64,000 nt of DNA from Haloplanus salinarum (GTDB lineage: Archaea; Halobacteriota; Halobacteria; Halobacteriales; Haloferacaceae). Below, in pieces: positions 52,703-60,998 of this stretch (positions within the stretch are counted from its first letter, which is position 1; every line of letters begins with the position of its first letter). Position numbers and translations under genes: made by a program. Below the pieces are notes generated by a model that was not told where the DNA came from, did not search any database, and worked only from the letters and a program-made list of their open reading frames with translations. The stretch lies in the NCBI RefSeq assembly GCF_024498175.1, contig NZ_CP101823.1, positions 1,178,001 through 1,242,000 of the forward strand. The letters run 5' to 3'.

Positions 52703-52806
52703 TCGCGAGTCTCGTAGGAACTAAGAGTGTCTCCTCGTGAAATCGAGCCTCCGTAGCCGGTCAGGGAGCGTCCAGTTCCCGGCCGGTTACAATACTCCAA
52801 GTGGCG

Positions 52807-53224
52807 TCAGCGCTGGACCGCCAGGACGGGTGTATCGCCGGCCTGGATGACTTGCTCGGTGACACTGCCGAAGATGACTCGCCCGGCGCCACCCCGGGCG
52901 CGGGTGCTCATGACCGCGAGGTCGGCCCCGATCTCTGTCGCGTACTCCGTGATGACCCGGGTGGGGCTTCCGAACTCGACGGCGACGGTCGCGTCCACGC
53001 CCTCGGGGGCGTGCTCCTTGACGAGCTGTTCGGCTGTTGCCGCCCGCTCGCGCTTCCGGCGGTCGAGTTTCTCTTCGTCGCGCCCGGCGGTTCCGAGCCC
53101 GCTGGAGAGTTCGACGACTGAGAGGACGTGTATCGTGGCGTCGTACCGTTCGGCATGGCTGAACGCGTGCGGCGTCGGTCGTCGCCTCGCTGCCGTCTGT
53201 CGGGAGTAGGATGGTGTCGTACAT
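52807..53224 (-). pseudogene. UspA-family gene with one frameshift
   Basis: Starts MYDTILLPTDGSEATTDAA at ATG 53224. Just after, near 53167, the frame shifts by one base; the other frame continues HAFSHAERYDATIHVLSVVE, then VDATVAVEFGSPTRVITEYA and ends with ARGGAGRVIFGSVTEQ, AGDTPVLAVQR. Without the shift it would be a normal ~140-residue single Usp domain. True mutation or a sequence error. Confidence 0.8.
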
Positions 53225-53281
53225 TAGTGGATTCGTGGATCGGTCGGCCCGGGTATCATTCTTCGATCATTCCTTGGAACG

Positions 53282-53420
53282 CTACTGCTGGCGGGCAATG
53301 AGCACTGCGTCAGCAATCACGTCGTGGCCGATCGGGACGAGTTGCAACACCCCGCCCAGCACGAAGATGTTGGCAATCACGAACCCCGTCAGCGGTCCCA
53401 GACTCGCAGCCAGCACCCCC
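53282..53420 (-). pseudogene. C-terminal fragment of a membrane protein
   Basis: LAASLGPLTGFVIANIFVLG then GVLQLVPIGHDVIADAVLIA and a stop: one or two hydrophobic segments at the end of a lost gene. Its upstream part is replaced by transposase sequence at about 53420. Family not recognised. Confidence 0.35.
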
Positions 53421-53918
53421 AGTGTCACCGGCTTCTCGTTGGAGACGACATAGGTTGTACAGTAGCGGTGGCAAGTCGTCGTACCGTCTTTGGGAACCAT
53501 CGAGCAGAGTTCGCCTTCCTCGGCGTAGTGATCGCCGTGATGGGGTATGTCGATGAAGTCGATAGAGACGATTCTCGACCGGCGGGTCGAGAATCGTCAT
53601 GGTGAGGCGTCCAAGCAGAAGGTTGGCAAAGACTTCGAGCCAGTCACGGTCAAGAGTGTGAAGATACGTGAGAGTCGTGTCGTCACAGGGTGTTCCGTCG
53701 GTGTCTTTGCACGTTTCCCAGATTGAGGTCTGGTTAACACAGGCCAAGATGACGACGAGCCAGATGTCGCCGGGGACGAGGGGGCCCTCCTTGACCTCCG
53801 GCAAGGGGAGCGGAGCAATGACTTCTTCCGCTACGTCTTTGACGTCCGAGGCCGAAAGGTACCCGTCTGGATCGGGGATCTTGAACACATCCAGATCCAG
53901 ACACTTTCCCGTGATCAC
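53421..53918 (-). pseudogene. 5' half of an ISH3/IS4-like transposase
   Basis: Reads ITGKCLDLDVFKIPDPDGYL, ILACVNQTSIWETCKDTDGT and LTYLHTLDRDWLEVFANLLL; after a one-base shift at about 53572 it continues VSIDFIDIPHHGDHYAEEGE (first catalytic Asp) and PKDGTTTCHRYCTTYVVSNE. The pattern is that of ISH3-type haloarchaeal transposases. It is then truncated and joined to an unrelated membrane-protein tail. Confidence 0.6.
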
Positions 53919-54001
53919 ATCGGCGATTCAATTCAGTTGATTACGCCGGTTGGGAAGTACCGATATCTGGGCTTGTTGGCTCTGAGTCAAAGAGTTGAGG
54001 A

Positions 54002-54106
54002 TCATAGATGGTCACTAGTATTACCGCCGTGTTTGCGGAACCAGACACGCTCACGGTCTGGAGACGCACCTTCCTCAAGTTCCAACCGGCGACCGAAGAA
54101 ATCTCG
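54002..54106 (-). pseudogene. Truncated second copy of the VWYRKHGGH protein
   Basis: The minus frame RDFFGRRLELEEGASPDRER then VWFRKHGGNTSDHL and stop is clearly homologous to the C-terminal third of the protein at 50662-50922 (DLFVSRLDIDEEESPVGERV, WYRKHGG). The 5' two-thirds is missing. Lies between the ISH3 remnant and sufU. Confidence 0.7.
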
Positions 54107-54169
54107 TTAGGCACTCAACCGATAACAATTTCCCGAGCAATCTTGATCTTGTAGATCTTGCAGAGAGAC

Positions 54170-54568
54170 ATGGACGACAAACTCGTTCAAGAGATGCTCG
54201 GGGATCACTCACGGAATCCACGGAATTACGGTGAACTCCAATCACCTGATATCGAAGCCGAAATGACGAACCCGCAGTGTATCGGCCCAACTCATCCCGA
54301 TGGCGACCGTGTCTCCCTTCAGGTCGCTCTTAGCGACGAAGGAAACATTGTCGAGGCCGTTCGCTTTACAGGAGATGGATGTACATTATCTCAAGCTGGT
54401 GCTTCGTTGTTGTCCGAACAGATGGTTGGTACCGCTGTTTCTGAGATCATCGAGTGGGATAACGAATACATCGAAGAACGTGTTAGAATGGAGTTGACAC
54501 CCAGCAGGCTCCAGTGTGCAGAATTAGTCCTCACGGCTTTTCGGCAAGCGGTTGAAGACCACGATTAG
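54170..54568 (+). CDS. sufU: SufU/IscU-type Fe-S scaffold
   Basis: 132 residues from ATG 54170 (MDDKLVQEMLGDHSRNPRNY). The three ligand cysteines are in MTNPQCIGPTHPDGDRVSLQ, FTGDGCTLSQAGASLLSEQM and SRLQCAELVLTAFRQA, in the usual order. In SufU/IscU the first site is normally NPxCGD; here CIGPTHPDGD has an insertion that places the Asp further away, which may change zinc or cluster binding. Moderately low GC compared with flanks. The fourth Fe-S assembly gene in the segment, not in an operon with the others. Confidence 0.85.
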   Translation: MDDKLVQEMLGDHSRNPRNYGELQSPDIEAEMTNPQCIGPTHPDGDRVSLQVALSDEGNIVEAVRFTGDGCTLSQAGASLLSEQMVGTAVSEIIEWDNEYIEERVRMELTPSRLQCAELVLTAFRQAVEDHD

Positions 54569-54598
54569 CTCCCGAGAGTCATCGCCATGATGTGTTGC

Positions 54599-55852
54599 TC
54601 ATTGCCACGCACCAGCGGTCACGGTGAAGCCAACATCCCGAAGTCGATCACCGAGTGGATCACCAATCCCCGAAGCGGGCGTCAGAATGCCACCGTCTAG
54701 CGGTGATTCCGTCTCACCTCGCAGCAAGCACATCCCAGCCTCTCCGAGCATCCGGGCGGTTGCGCCATAGCCAGGATCCAGTTCGGCTCTGATCTCACTT
54801 ACGACAGTGAACGGCCCATCGGTCGTTGTCCCTCGGCCGATGACACGAATCAAGAAGTGACCTGATTTAATCTCCGCTTCCGAGGGCCCTGTGCCCGGCT
54901 CAGGGAACACGAACCGACGCAATCCACGCCGAAGCAGCCGACTCTTCATCGCAGCGGTTCCGACACCCAAGCCGAGTGCGATCCCGCCAGCTGCTGCGGC
55001 ACCGCCGATCCCAGAACTGGTTGGGATAACCTCTGTACACCGAAACTCTCGGCCCCACGGATACTCCAAGAGGGCATTGCTCCGTCGGATTACCCGTTCG
55101 TTGACGGCTGCCATCGGCGAGGGAGCCGTCCATATCGAGCGGATGGAATCTCGCTGTGGTCGTCGTTGTTCGCCTGTATCGACACCGTAGCGTTCGCCCG
55201 GTGGAGCCAACGAGTACGGATTCGATAATGTTTCTCGGGCAATCGGATCAGTTGCGGCGGCTTCGAATAATTCGGCCGCACTGGCTAAGGTGCCGCCACT
55301 CACCCCACCCTCTCCATCTTCGAGATAGATACGAACGAACTCACAAGAGTCTCCAAACTCCTCGGTAGCGTACGATTGCAGCAGTTTGACTCCGAGGTCG
55401 GATGGGATCGAATCGAACCCACAGCTGTGGACGATTTTCACGTCGGCAGCCACAGCATCGTCGTGATAGCGGTCGATCATTTCTCGAACCCAGTTAATCT
55501 CCCCGGTGAGATCACAGTAGTCGGTTCCAGCCTCAATGCAGGCTTCGACGAGTGGTGTCCCGTATGTTGTGTAGGGCCCGACTGTCGTACAGACGACCTT
55601 TGTTTGGCCGGCCATCTCACGGAGGCTCGCCGGTTTGGTGGCATCACCCACGACAATGGCGATCTCCTCTCGATCAGACTCATTTGCAAGCCCTTCTGCG
55701 AGTCGGCGGAGCTTGGATGCATTTCGACCACCAAGAGCAACAGACAGTTCAGCAGCGGGGTAGTGACTGGTGAGATGTTCGGCGACGAGTTGGCCAGCGA
55801 ATCCTGTGGCTCCCCAGACCACGATATCGTAGTTGTTTGTTGTAGATGACAC
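54599..55852 (-). CDS. Saccharopine-dehydrogenase-like NAD(P)-binding protein (trans-acting enoyl reductase type)
   Basis: 417 residues. NYDIVVWGATGFAGQLVAEH (Rossmann, about 7-26), CTTVGPYTTYGTPLVEACIE, GTDYCDLTGEINWVREMI and VHSCGFDSIPSDLGVKLLQS match the saccharopine-dehydrogenase NADP-binding group that includes mycobacterial trans-acting enoyl reductase. In haloarchaea these may act on isoprenoid or fatty-acyl substrates; role not known. A hydrophobic glycine/alanine-rich helix (GGAAAAGGIALGLGVG) near residue 285 could contact membrane. Convergent with sufU. Confidence 0.85.
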   Translation of the reverse strand: MSSTTNNYDIVVWGATGFAGQLVAEHLTSHYPAAELSVALGGRNASKLRRLAEGLANESDREEIAIVVGDATKPASLREMAGQTKVVCTTVGPYTTYGTPLVEACIEAGTDYCDLTGEINWVREMIDRYHDDAVAADVKIVHSCGFDSIPSDLGVKLLQSYATEEFGDSCEFVRIYLEDGEGGVSGGTLASAAELFEAAATDPIARETLSNPYSLAPPGERYGVDTGEQRRPQRDSIRSIWTAPSPMAAVNERVIRRSNALLEYPWGREFRCTEVIPTSSGIGGAAAAGGIALGLGVGTAAMKSRLLRRGLRRFVFPEPGTGPSEAEIKSGHFLIRVIGRGTTTDGPFTVVSEIRAELDPGYGATARMLGEAGMCLLRGETESPLDGGILTPASGIGDPLGDRLRDVGFTVTAGAWQ

Positions 55853-56082
55853 GGGTTTCTACTACCAATAGGACGCGAAGAACCTCAACTGTTCGGGCAA
55901 GGCTCTGACCGGTGATAGGGAACCATCTCATCCGGTTTCTATCAGGAACTGCTGTGCCAGATGTAGAGGATCTAGTCAGCAAAATCCGATTGGATATTCC
56001 GACTACGATGACCGAAACAGGCGTTAAGAGGGGATGAACAGATCGATCGATACCCAACGACGGGAAGTTCCGGGCCAGAAGG

Positions 56083-56247
56083 TCACTCTACTGGTTCAAC
56101 CGTCTCTTCGCCGCAGTGGGGACAGTACTCATAGTTGTCAGCTACTGGCTCCTCACAGGATCGGCAGACGTACTCGGCCTCCTCCCCCTCTACGAACGTC
56201 TGTTTCGCTTCCTCGAACGTCTTTCCGGCTTTCTTGAATAGACTCAT
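56083..56247 (-). CDS. Small protein with C-terminal zinc ribbon
   Basis: 54 residues from ATG 56247: MSLFKKAGKTFEEAKQTFVE, then EYVCRSCEEPVADNYEYCPH and CGEETVEPVE. CRSC and CPHC bind one zinc. The N-terminal amphipathic helix (FKKAGKTFEEAKQTFV) is typical of a haloarchaeal family of small zinc proteins. Unknown function. Stands alone upstream of the 7TM histidine kinase, divergent from it. Confidence 0.7.
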   Translation of the reverse strand: MSLFKKAGKTFEEAKQTFVEGEEAEYVCRSCEEPVADNYEYCPHCGEETVEPVE

Positions 56248-56409
56248 TGTTTGAAGGAGGTGGGGAAACCGAATAAGCATTTGGCAGAATATCGAATAGG
56301 TACCGATCTCCCCAGAGTACAGTAGACTTGCTGAATATGTGCTCTCTATTCAGCACGGAATCAACAAACTGCCCGATAGCTGTCAGTAAGAGCGTGACCG
56401 ATACAGAGG

Positions 56410-58212
56410 GTGAAGTCAGCACGTCTCGACTCACTGGCGTTGGATCTGACTTTCACAGATGATATTCCAACCGTAACAGACTATGCTAATGCAATTGTCC
56501 GGGCTATTATGCCAGTGCCGTGGCTGACTGCGTATCGCGCTTTGCTCTTACTCTCCTTCGTAGTCGGTCTGTTTTTACTGTATCAGGCTGCCATGCACCG
56601 AGATAGGCCGGGCGCGAAGCCGCTTTTCGTTCTCGTTACAGGTGCCCTACTCTATGTGTCAGTAAAGCTTACAGTCTCAATTGTCCGTGGAACGCCAACT
56701 GTCTTTGTTGTCACTCGGTTCAACCCGCTCGGTGCAGGACTTGCGACTGTTGGGTTCTTTTTGCTCGTGATCGAATACACTGGCATTGAAAATCCGGTCT
56801 CAAAGCGAACCTCTACCGGAGTCGTACTCGTCCCAGCGGTTGTCAGCGCTCTCGCGGTGATCGATCTGGAGTATCTCTGGGTGCCAGTCGGCCCAGATTC
56901 GAGTACTCTTTCGGGCTATGCGTGGGAGTTCACCAGCGTTGCTCTGGCGAACCAACTGTACATGAATCTGTTACTGTTTGCCGGAATCGGTCTTCTGGTT
57001 CGGCGGGGGATTCAGTCACCCACTGTGTTCAGAGTGCAGGTGGGAGCGCTCATTCTCTCCGCTTTGGGGCCCTTGGTCGGGAACCTCGCCTTCCAGTTCG
57101 GGTATGTCCAATTCAATCTGACGCCGGTCATGTTCATGAGCTCTGGAGTCCTGATCGCGTGGGCGATACTTCGAACTGGATTCCTCGATCTGATACCCAT
57201 CGGGCGGGAGACAGTTCTCGACCAGTTCGACGCGAGTGTGGTGACGCTTGACAAGGATCATCGAGTGATCGATCTCAACAAGCGGGGTCGTCAGCTATTC
57301 GATGTGGACGACGCTGACACCGTTGTCGGCGACCACATCGACGAACTGTTTGCGGACCACCCCACGTTCAGAGAGCGATACTGGACAGTTACTGCCAGTG
57401 ATTCCAGACATGAGCCACCTGTTGAATTCGACGGAAGCTACTACACCGTCGAAGTGATCCCTCTTGGCCCACCCGAGGAGACAACACTGGGACGCTCGAT
57501 CATCATCCGTGACATTACCGAACAGAAGCGCCGAGAACAGGAACTCGAAGAAACCAAACGAACGCTCGAACGGTCCAACGAGAAACTCGACCAGTTTGCC
57601 GGCATGGTGAGTCACGACCTGCGGAACCCACTGAATGTGATCAAGGGTCGGGCGGAACTCCTTCGAGGGGAGGCACCTGACGAGCACGTCGAGACAATCG
57701 AGAACACCGCTGACCGGATGGAGACGATGATCGACGACTTGCTGACCCTGTCACGAGCGGGCGAAAGCGTGGATGACCCCAAACCGATCTCACTGGCGAC
57801 AGTAGTCTCCGACAGTTGGGTGGCCGTCAGTAGTGACGACATCGAACTTGAAGTGGACCTTTCGGACGACGGGAAAGTGGAGGCGGATGGTGACCGCCTC
57901 CGACACGTCTTCGAGAACCTCTTCCGCAATGCCAGCGAACACAATGAGCCACCAGTCACAATTCGTGTGGGTACGCTCTCTGACGAGACGGGATCTGTTT
58001 CGGGATTCTTCGTTGCGGACGACGGTGCTGGTATCCCGGAGCCAGATCGTAAAGAAGTGTTCGAACACGGCTATACGACGAACACAGTCGGAACGGGGTT
58101 CGGTCTCTCGATTGTCGAAGAAATCGTCGAGGGGCACGGGTGGACTATCTCGGTTGGCGAGAGTGACGCGGGCGGTGCTCGCTTCGACGTTTACACGACT
58201 GGCAAGAGCTGA
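56410..58212 (+). CDS. Membrane sensor histidine kinase (7TM-PAS-HisKA-HATPase)
   Basis: 600 residues from GTG 56410. Seven hydrophobic segments fill about residues 35-270 (for example YRALLLLSFVVGLFLLYQAA and NQLYMNLLLFAGIGLLV), as in the HisKA_7TM input domain. A PAS domain (about 275-375, DASVVTLDKDHRVIDLNKRG) follows, then coiled linker, H box FAGMVSHDLRNPLNVIKGRA (about 397-416), N box HVFENLFRNASEHNEPP and G boxes VADDGAGIPEPDR and GTGFGLSIVEEIV. No response regulator is adjacent. All catalytic boxes intact. Confidence 0.9.
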   Translation: MKSARLDSLALDLTFTDDIPTVTDYANAIVRAIMPVPWLTAYRALLLLSFVVGLFLLYQAAMHRDRPGAKPLFVLVTGALLYVSVKLTVSIVRGTPTVFVVTRFNPLGAGLATVGFFLLVIEYTGIENPVSKRTSTGVVLVPAVVSALAVIDLEYLWVPVGPDSSTLSGYAWEFTSVALANQLYMNLLLFAGIGLLVRRGIQSPTVFRVQVGALILSALGPLVGNLAFQFGYVQFNLTPVMFMSSGVLIAWAILRTGFLDLIPIGRETVLDQFDASVVTLDKDHRVIDLNKRGRQLFDVDDADTVVGDHIDELFADHPTFRERYWTVTASDSRHEPPVEFDGSYYTVEVIPLGPPEETTLGRSIIIRDITEQKRREQELEETKRTLERSNEKLDQFAGMVSHDLRNPLNVIKGRAELLRGEAPDEHVETIENTADRMETMIDDLLTLSRAGESVDDPKPISLATVVSDSWVAVSSDDIELEVDLSDDGKVEADGDRLRHVFENLFRNASEHNEPPVTIRVGTLSDETGSVSGFFVADDGAGIPEPDRKEVFEHGYTTNTVGTGFGLSIVEEIVEGHGWTISVGESDAGGARFDVYTTGKS

Positions 58213-58483
58213 ATCTGGTTTCCCCGCCATCGTCGTTTTCGCACTTGAACGTCGATCTGGGTTTCGTGCAAGACTCGCGCGCTGTATCTTGCACAGCTTC
58301 AGGAAGATGACCTGAATTTGTTATTTTGATTGCTCGCAAGTCCACGGTTGAAGCTACACTCAACCCGGCTGTGTTCCTCGTTCGCTGGCGCGCACTGCGG
58401 TGCTCTGTGAGCACGAGGGCTCACGCCTGAAATCAGCTACGTACGCACAGGGGTCGATAGACACGAGCCATCTCACAGAATCG
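58213..58483. other. Gap with no recognised gene
   Basis: 271 bp between the histidine kinase and the UspA gene, both ends convergent. GTGCAAGACTCGCGCGCTGT/CTTGCAC forms a short imperfect inverted repeat at about 58265-58297, possibly a terminator or IS end. No protein-like frame. Confidence 0.3.
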
Positions 58484-59353
58484 CTACTCCCCTTGTCCAA
58501 CCGTGATGACGGGGACTGGTGCAGAGCGGACGGTCTTCTCGGCGACGCTCCCGAGAAGGATTCGATCACTCCCGCGTCCCCCTGTCGTTCCCATCACGAC
58601 GGCGTGGATACCGTTCGAGTCGATGGTATCGAGTATCACCTCGATCGGGGACCCGTGTTCGACGTGCCGGACACTATTCGAAACGCCGTGTGTCTCTGCC
58701 TCCGACACGAGGTCGTCAACGGCGTCGGTCGCTGCCTGTTCACGTTCCCCTCCCGAAATCGTTGAGCGAACGTCCAGACCTAGCGACGTCTCGTCGACGA
58801 CAGACAGGACGTGAACAGTCGCATCGAGCGCCGCTGCAAGGGAGAGGCCATGCTCGGCAGCATGGGACGCACCAGCACTTCCGTCGGTCGGTATGAGGAT
58901 GTTCTCGTAGGGGAACACCAATTGTTCGTCTGGCTGCATCCGCGCTGTGAGGACCGGGATCGAAGACAGACGGACGACCTTCTCCGTGACGCTCCCGAGA
59001 AGGTATCGTGACACTCCCTCCCGACCGTGGGTTGGCATCACGATCACGTCGTACTCGTATTGCTCGGCGTACTCGACGATTGTCGGCGCTGGATGTCCCT
59101 GGACGACGTCGGAATCGTAGTCGACACCGAGTGTGGTCAGTGTCTTTTCTGCTTCCTCAACGATGTCCTCACCTTCTTGGACGAGGGCGTCAACAACCTC
59201 GGTTTCGACGACCGTGACACTATCGCGTCTCGTATCCGCGACGAACAGAACGTGGATCGTGGCGTCGGCCCAGTGTGCGATCTCAGCCGCGTGATGTAAT
59301 GCCTCCGCAGCCCCATCGCTTCCATCGAACGGGAGCAGAATGTCCTCGTACAT
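58484..59353 (-). CDS. Tandem universal stress protein (two UspA domains)
   Basis: 289 residues, two Usp domains. The first starts MYEDILLPFDGSDGAAEAL and closes MPTHGREGVSRYLLGSVTEK; the second starts YENILIPTDGSAGASHAAEH and closes MGTTGGRGSDRILLGSVAEK. Both ATP-binding loops (GxxGx9G-S/T) are intact. It follows another tandem Usp gene on the same strand with a 63-bp gap, and the two are ~40% similar by eye. Two-domain Usp proteins dimerise within one chain. Confidence 0.92.
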   Translation of the reverse strand: MYEDILLPFDGSDGAAEALHHAAEIAHWADATIHVLFVADTRRDSVTVVETEVVDALVQEGEDIVEEAEKTLTTLGVDYDSDVVQGHPAPTIVEYAEQYEYDVIVMPTHGREGVSRYLLGSVTEKVVRLSSIPVLTARMQPDEQLVFPYENILIPTDGSAGASHAAEHGLSLAAALDATVHVLSVVDETSLGLDVRSTISGGEREQAATDAVDDLVSEAETHGVSNSVRHVEHGSPIEVILDTIDSNGIHAVVMGTTGGRGSDRILLGSVAEKTVRSAPVPVITVGQGE

Positions 59354-59416
59354 GTGTACTGTATGTCCCTACGTGCATCCCTCTCAAGTGGTTTGTCACC
59401 CACCAGCAGAGGCGTT

Positions 59417-60295
59417 TCACCCACCACTCGAGTCCGGCTCTCGAACCCACATCACCGGAACTGGCGACGTTCGGACGATTTTCGCACTTACCCCGCCCAT
59501 CATGTATCGGCTGAAATCAGTCTTACCGTGTGTGCCGAGGATCGCAAAGTCGATATCGTGGGCATCGATGTAGTTCCGGATTTCTTTCGACGGGACACCG
59601 AATTCGATTTCACTCTCGACGCTATCGACCGTCGCCGCCTCTGCGGTCTCGATGGCGGCTGCGATGATCTCATCCGCTCGGGTGGTGAGTTCCTCATCTT
59701 TCACCAGAGAGCGAGCATCCGGACCGAGGCTTCCAGTCTCGACAACGTGGAGTATGTGAAGCGTGGCACCAGTTGCGTTTGCGAGGGCGACCCCTTCGGA
59801 TACTGCGAGTTCCGAACCACGGCTGCCGTCCGTCGGAACCAGAAGCTCCTGGCACGGATAGGTGAGCGGTTGGGTCCCGGGGTTGACTGCAATTACGGGG
59901 ATGTCTGCGGTGTTGATAACGCGCTCTGTAACGCTTCCCAGCAGAAACCGCTGCAATCCACGCCGTCCGTGGGTCGGCATCACGATCAACTCGATGGCTG
60001 ACTGCGTACTATACTCGACAATCGCCTCGTAGGGGTCACCGTGGAGTACCTCCGAGACCACGTCGATACCGTATTCTGTCGCGCGCTGTGCTGCTTCGTT
60101 CACGATCTCAGTTCCGTCCTGCTCCAGAGCGTCACTCACACCCTCTTGTACTCTGGGAGGGCTGTCTTGGCTGGTGTCTACGACATTGAGGACGTGGGTC
60201 GTTGCCTCGTGCTCGGAGGCTATCTGGAGGGCGTACTCGAGGACCGATTCTGCTGGCTCGCTCCCATCTGTGGGAAAGAGAATCTGGTCGTACAT
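59417..60295 (-). CDS. Tandem universal stress protein (two UspA domains)
   Basis: 292 residues. Domain 1 starts MYDQILFPTDGSEPAESVLE and closes MPTHGRRGLQRFLLGSVTER; domain 2 starts CQELLVPTDGSRGSELAVSE and closes LGTHGKTDFSRYMMGGVSAK. Domain 2 has G-G-V instead of G-S-V in the last loop, so nucleotide binding may be weaker there. It precedes the other tandem Usp and follows the amphi-Trp gene, all on the minus strand, and is likely co-expressed with them. Confidence 0.92.
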   Translation of the reverse strand: MYDQILFPTDGSEPAESVLEYALQIASEHEATTHVLNVVDTSQDSPPRVQEGVSDALEQDGTEIVNEAAQRATEYGIDVVSEVLHGDPYEAIVEYSTQSAIELIVMPTHGRRGLQRFLLGSVTERVINTADIPVIAVNPGTQPLTYPCQELLVPTDGSRGSELAVSEGVALANATGATLHILHVVETGSLGPDARSLVKDEELTTRADEIIAAAIETAEAATVDSVESEIEFGVPSKEIRNYIDAHDIDFAILGTHGKTDFSRYMMGGVSAKIVRTSPVPVMWVREPDSSGG

Positions 60296-60321
60296 AGGAT
60301 GGACTGAGGGAAGAATGGGTG

Positions 60322-60609
60322 TTACTGACCCTCGGTAGTGATATCCAACGCCCCTTCTTCTGCCGTCTGGGCCTCACGCCACCAGACGAGCTCGAACTCG
60401 ATGCTCTGTTTTGCCTCGGTGTCCCCTTCGGACCAGTCCGACTCGCCTTCCAGTTTGAACGTCACCGGGTTCGTCGGGTCCAACTGGACCTGCTGCCCAC
60501 CGAGTTCGAGCGTCACAGCGTCGTCGCCGTCGAGTTGCTCGGCGAGTTCGCGGAGGTACGATGCAATTTCGGACCGCGTTTTCTCGGCTTCAGTTTCGAG
60601 TTCTCCCAT
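60322..60609 (-). CDS. Amphi-Trp domain protein
   Basis: 95 residues from ATG 60609 (MGELETEAEKTRSEIASYLR). LAEQLDGDDAVTLELGGQQV, PTNPVTFKLEGESDWSEGDT and SIEFELVWWREAQTAEEG match the amphi-Trp family, an amphipathic beta domain ending in Trp residues, common next to Usp genes in haloarchaea. Function unknown. The upstream 21 in-frame codons are not family sequence. 26 bp before the tandem Usp gene, so it is probably the first gene of a stress operon. Confidence 0.8.
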   Translation of the reverse strand: MGELETEAEKTRSEIASYLRELAEQLDGDDAVTLELGGQQVQLDPTNPVTFKLEGESDWSEGDTEAKQSIEFELVWWREAQTAEEGALDITTEGQ

Positions 60610-60998
60610 ACGTACGAGTACGTGAGAAGTCACGATAAACGAAGGGGGAGATTCTCTACCCGGAGGAATCACTCACCGTTGCTAGGTCAGAAATGCGCTG
60701 CATGAGACCGGTTGATGAGTCATTTCAGTTTTCTTCCGAGCAACAATTCCAACGCGTATGCATTGAGAGCCCCAGTCTCAACTTCTGATGGTGCCCAGAA
60801 GTTGAGACCGGCCGTCTCAATGCATAGCTGGTAGTGAGTGAACGAATCGGTTGTGTGAATACTGTTCTCTGCCGAGCGAAAGCGTAGCTACAACCACGTG
60901 ACTGAGAAACCGGCACAACCGCTTAATGCGCGTCGTATGACGACACCAAGAGTCTGATAATAACAGTCCTTATCTCCTATCCCGAACGATATAGTATT
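60610..60998. other. Gene-free region with a long nested hairpin
   Basis: 389 bp without a supported gene. It contains a 70-bp nested palindrome (60757-60826, listed separately). The part before 60999 is AT-rich and probably holds the promoter of the membrane protein gene. A 63-codon minus-strand frame through the hairpin is discarded. Confidence 0.5.
60757..60826. repeat. 70-bp nested palindrome (two 12-bp stems)
   Basis: Outer stem TATGCATTGAGA (60757-60768) pairs perfectly with TCTCAATGCATA (60815-60826). Inner stem GTCTCAACTTCT (60775-60786) pairs perfectly with AGAAGTTGAGAC (60797-60808) around a 10-nt loop. GAGA/TCTC recurs in both stems. Too long and well paired for a terminator; resembles a MITE or a structured RNA. 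Confidence 0.75.

Noticed and set aside
53565-53600. 14-bp inverted repeat (GACGATTCTCGACC / GGTCGAGAATCGTC) as a terminator or attachment site
   Set aside because: It lies inside the transposase coding sequence and arises from neighbouring codons (TILD and SRIV); not a separate signal.
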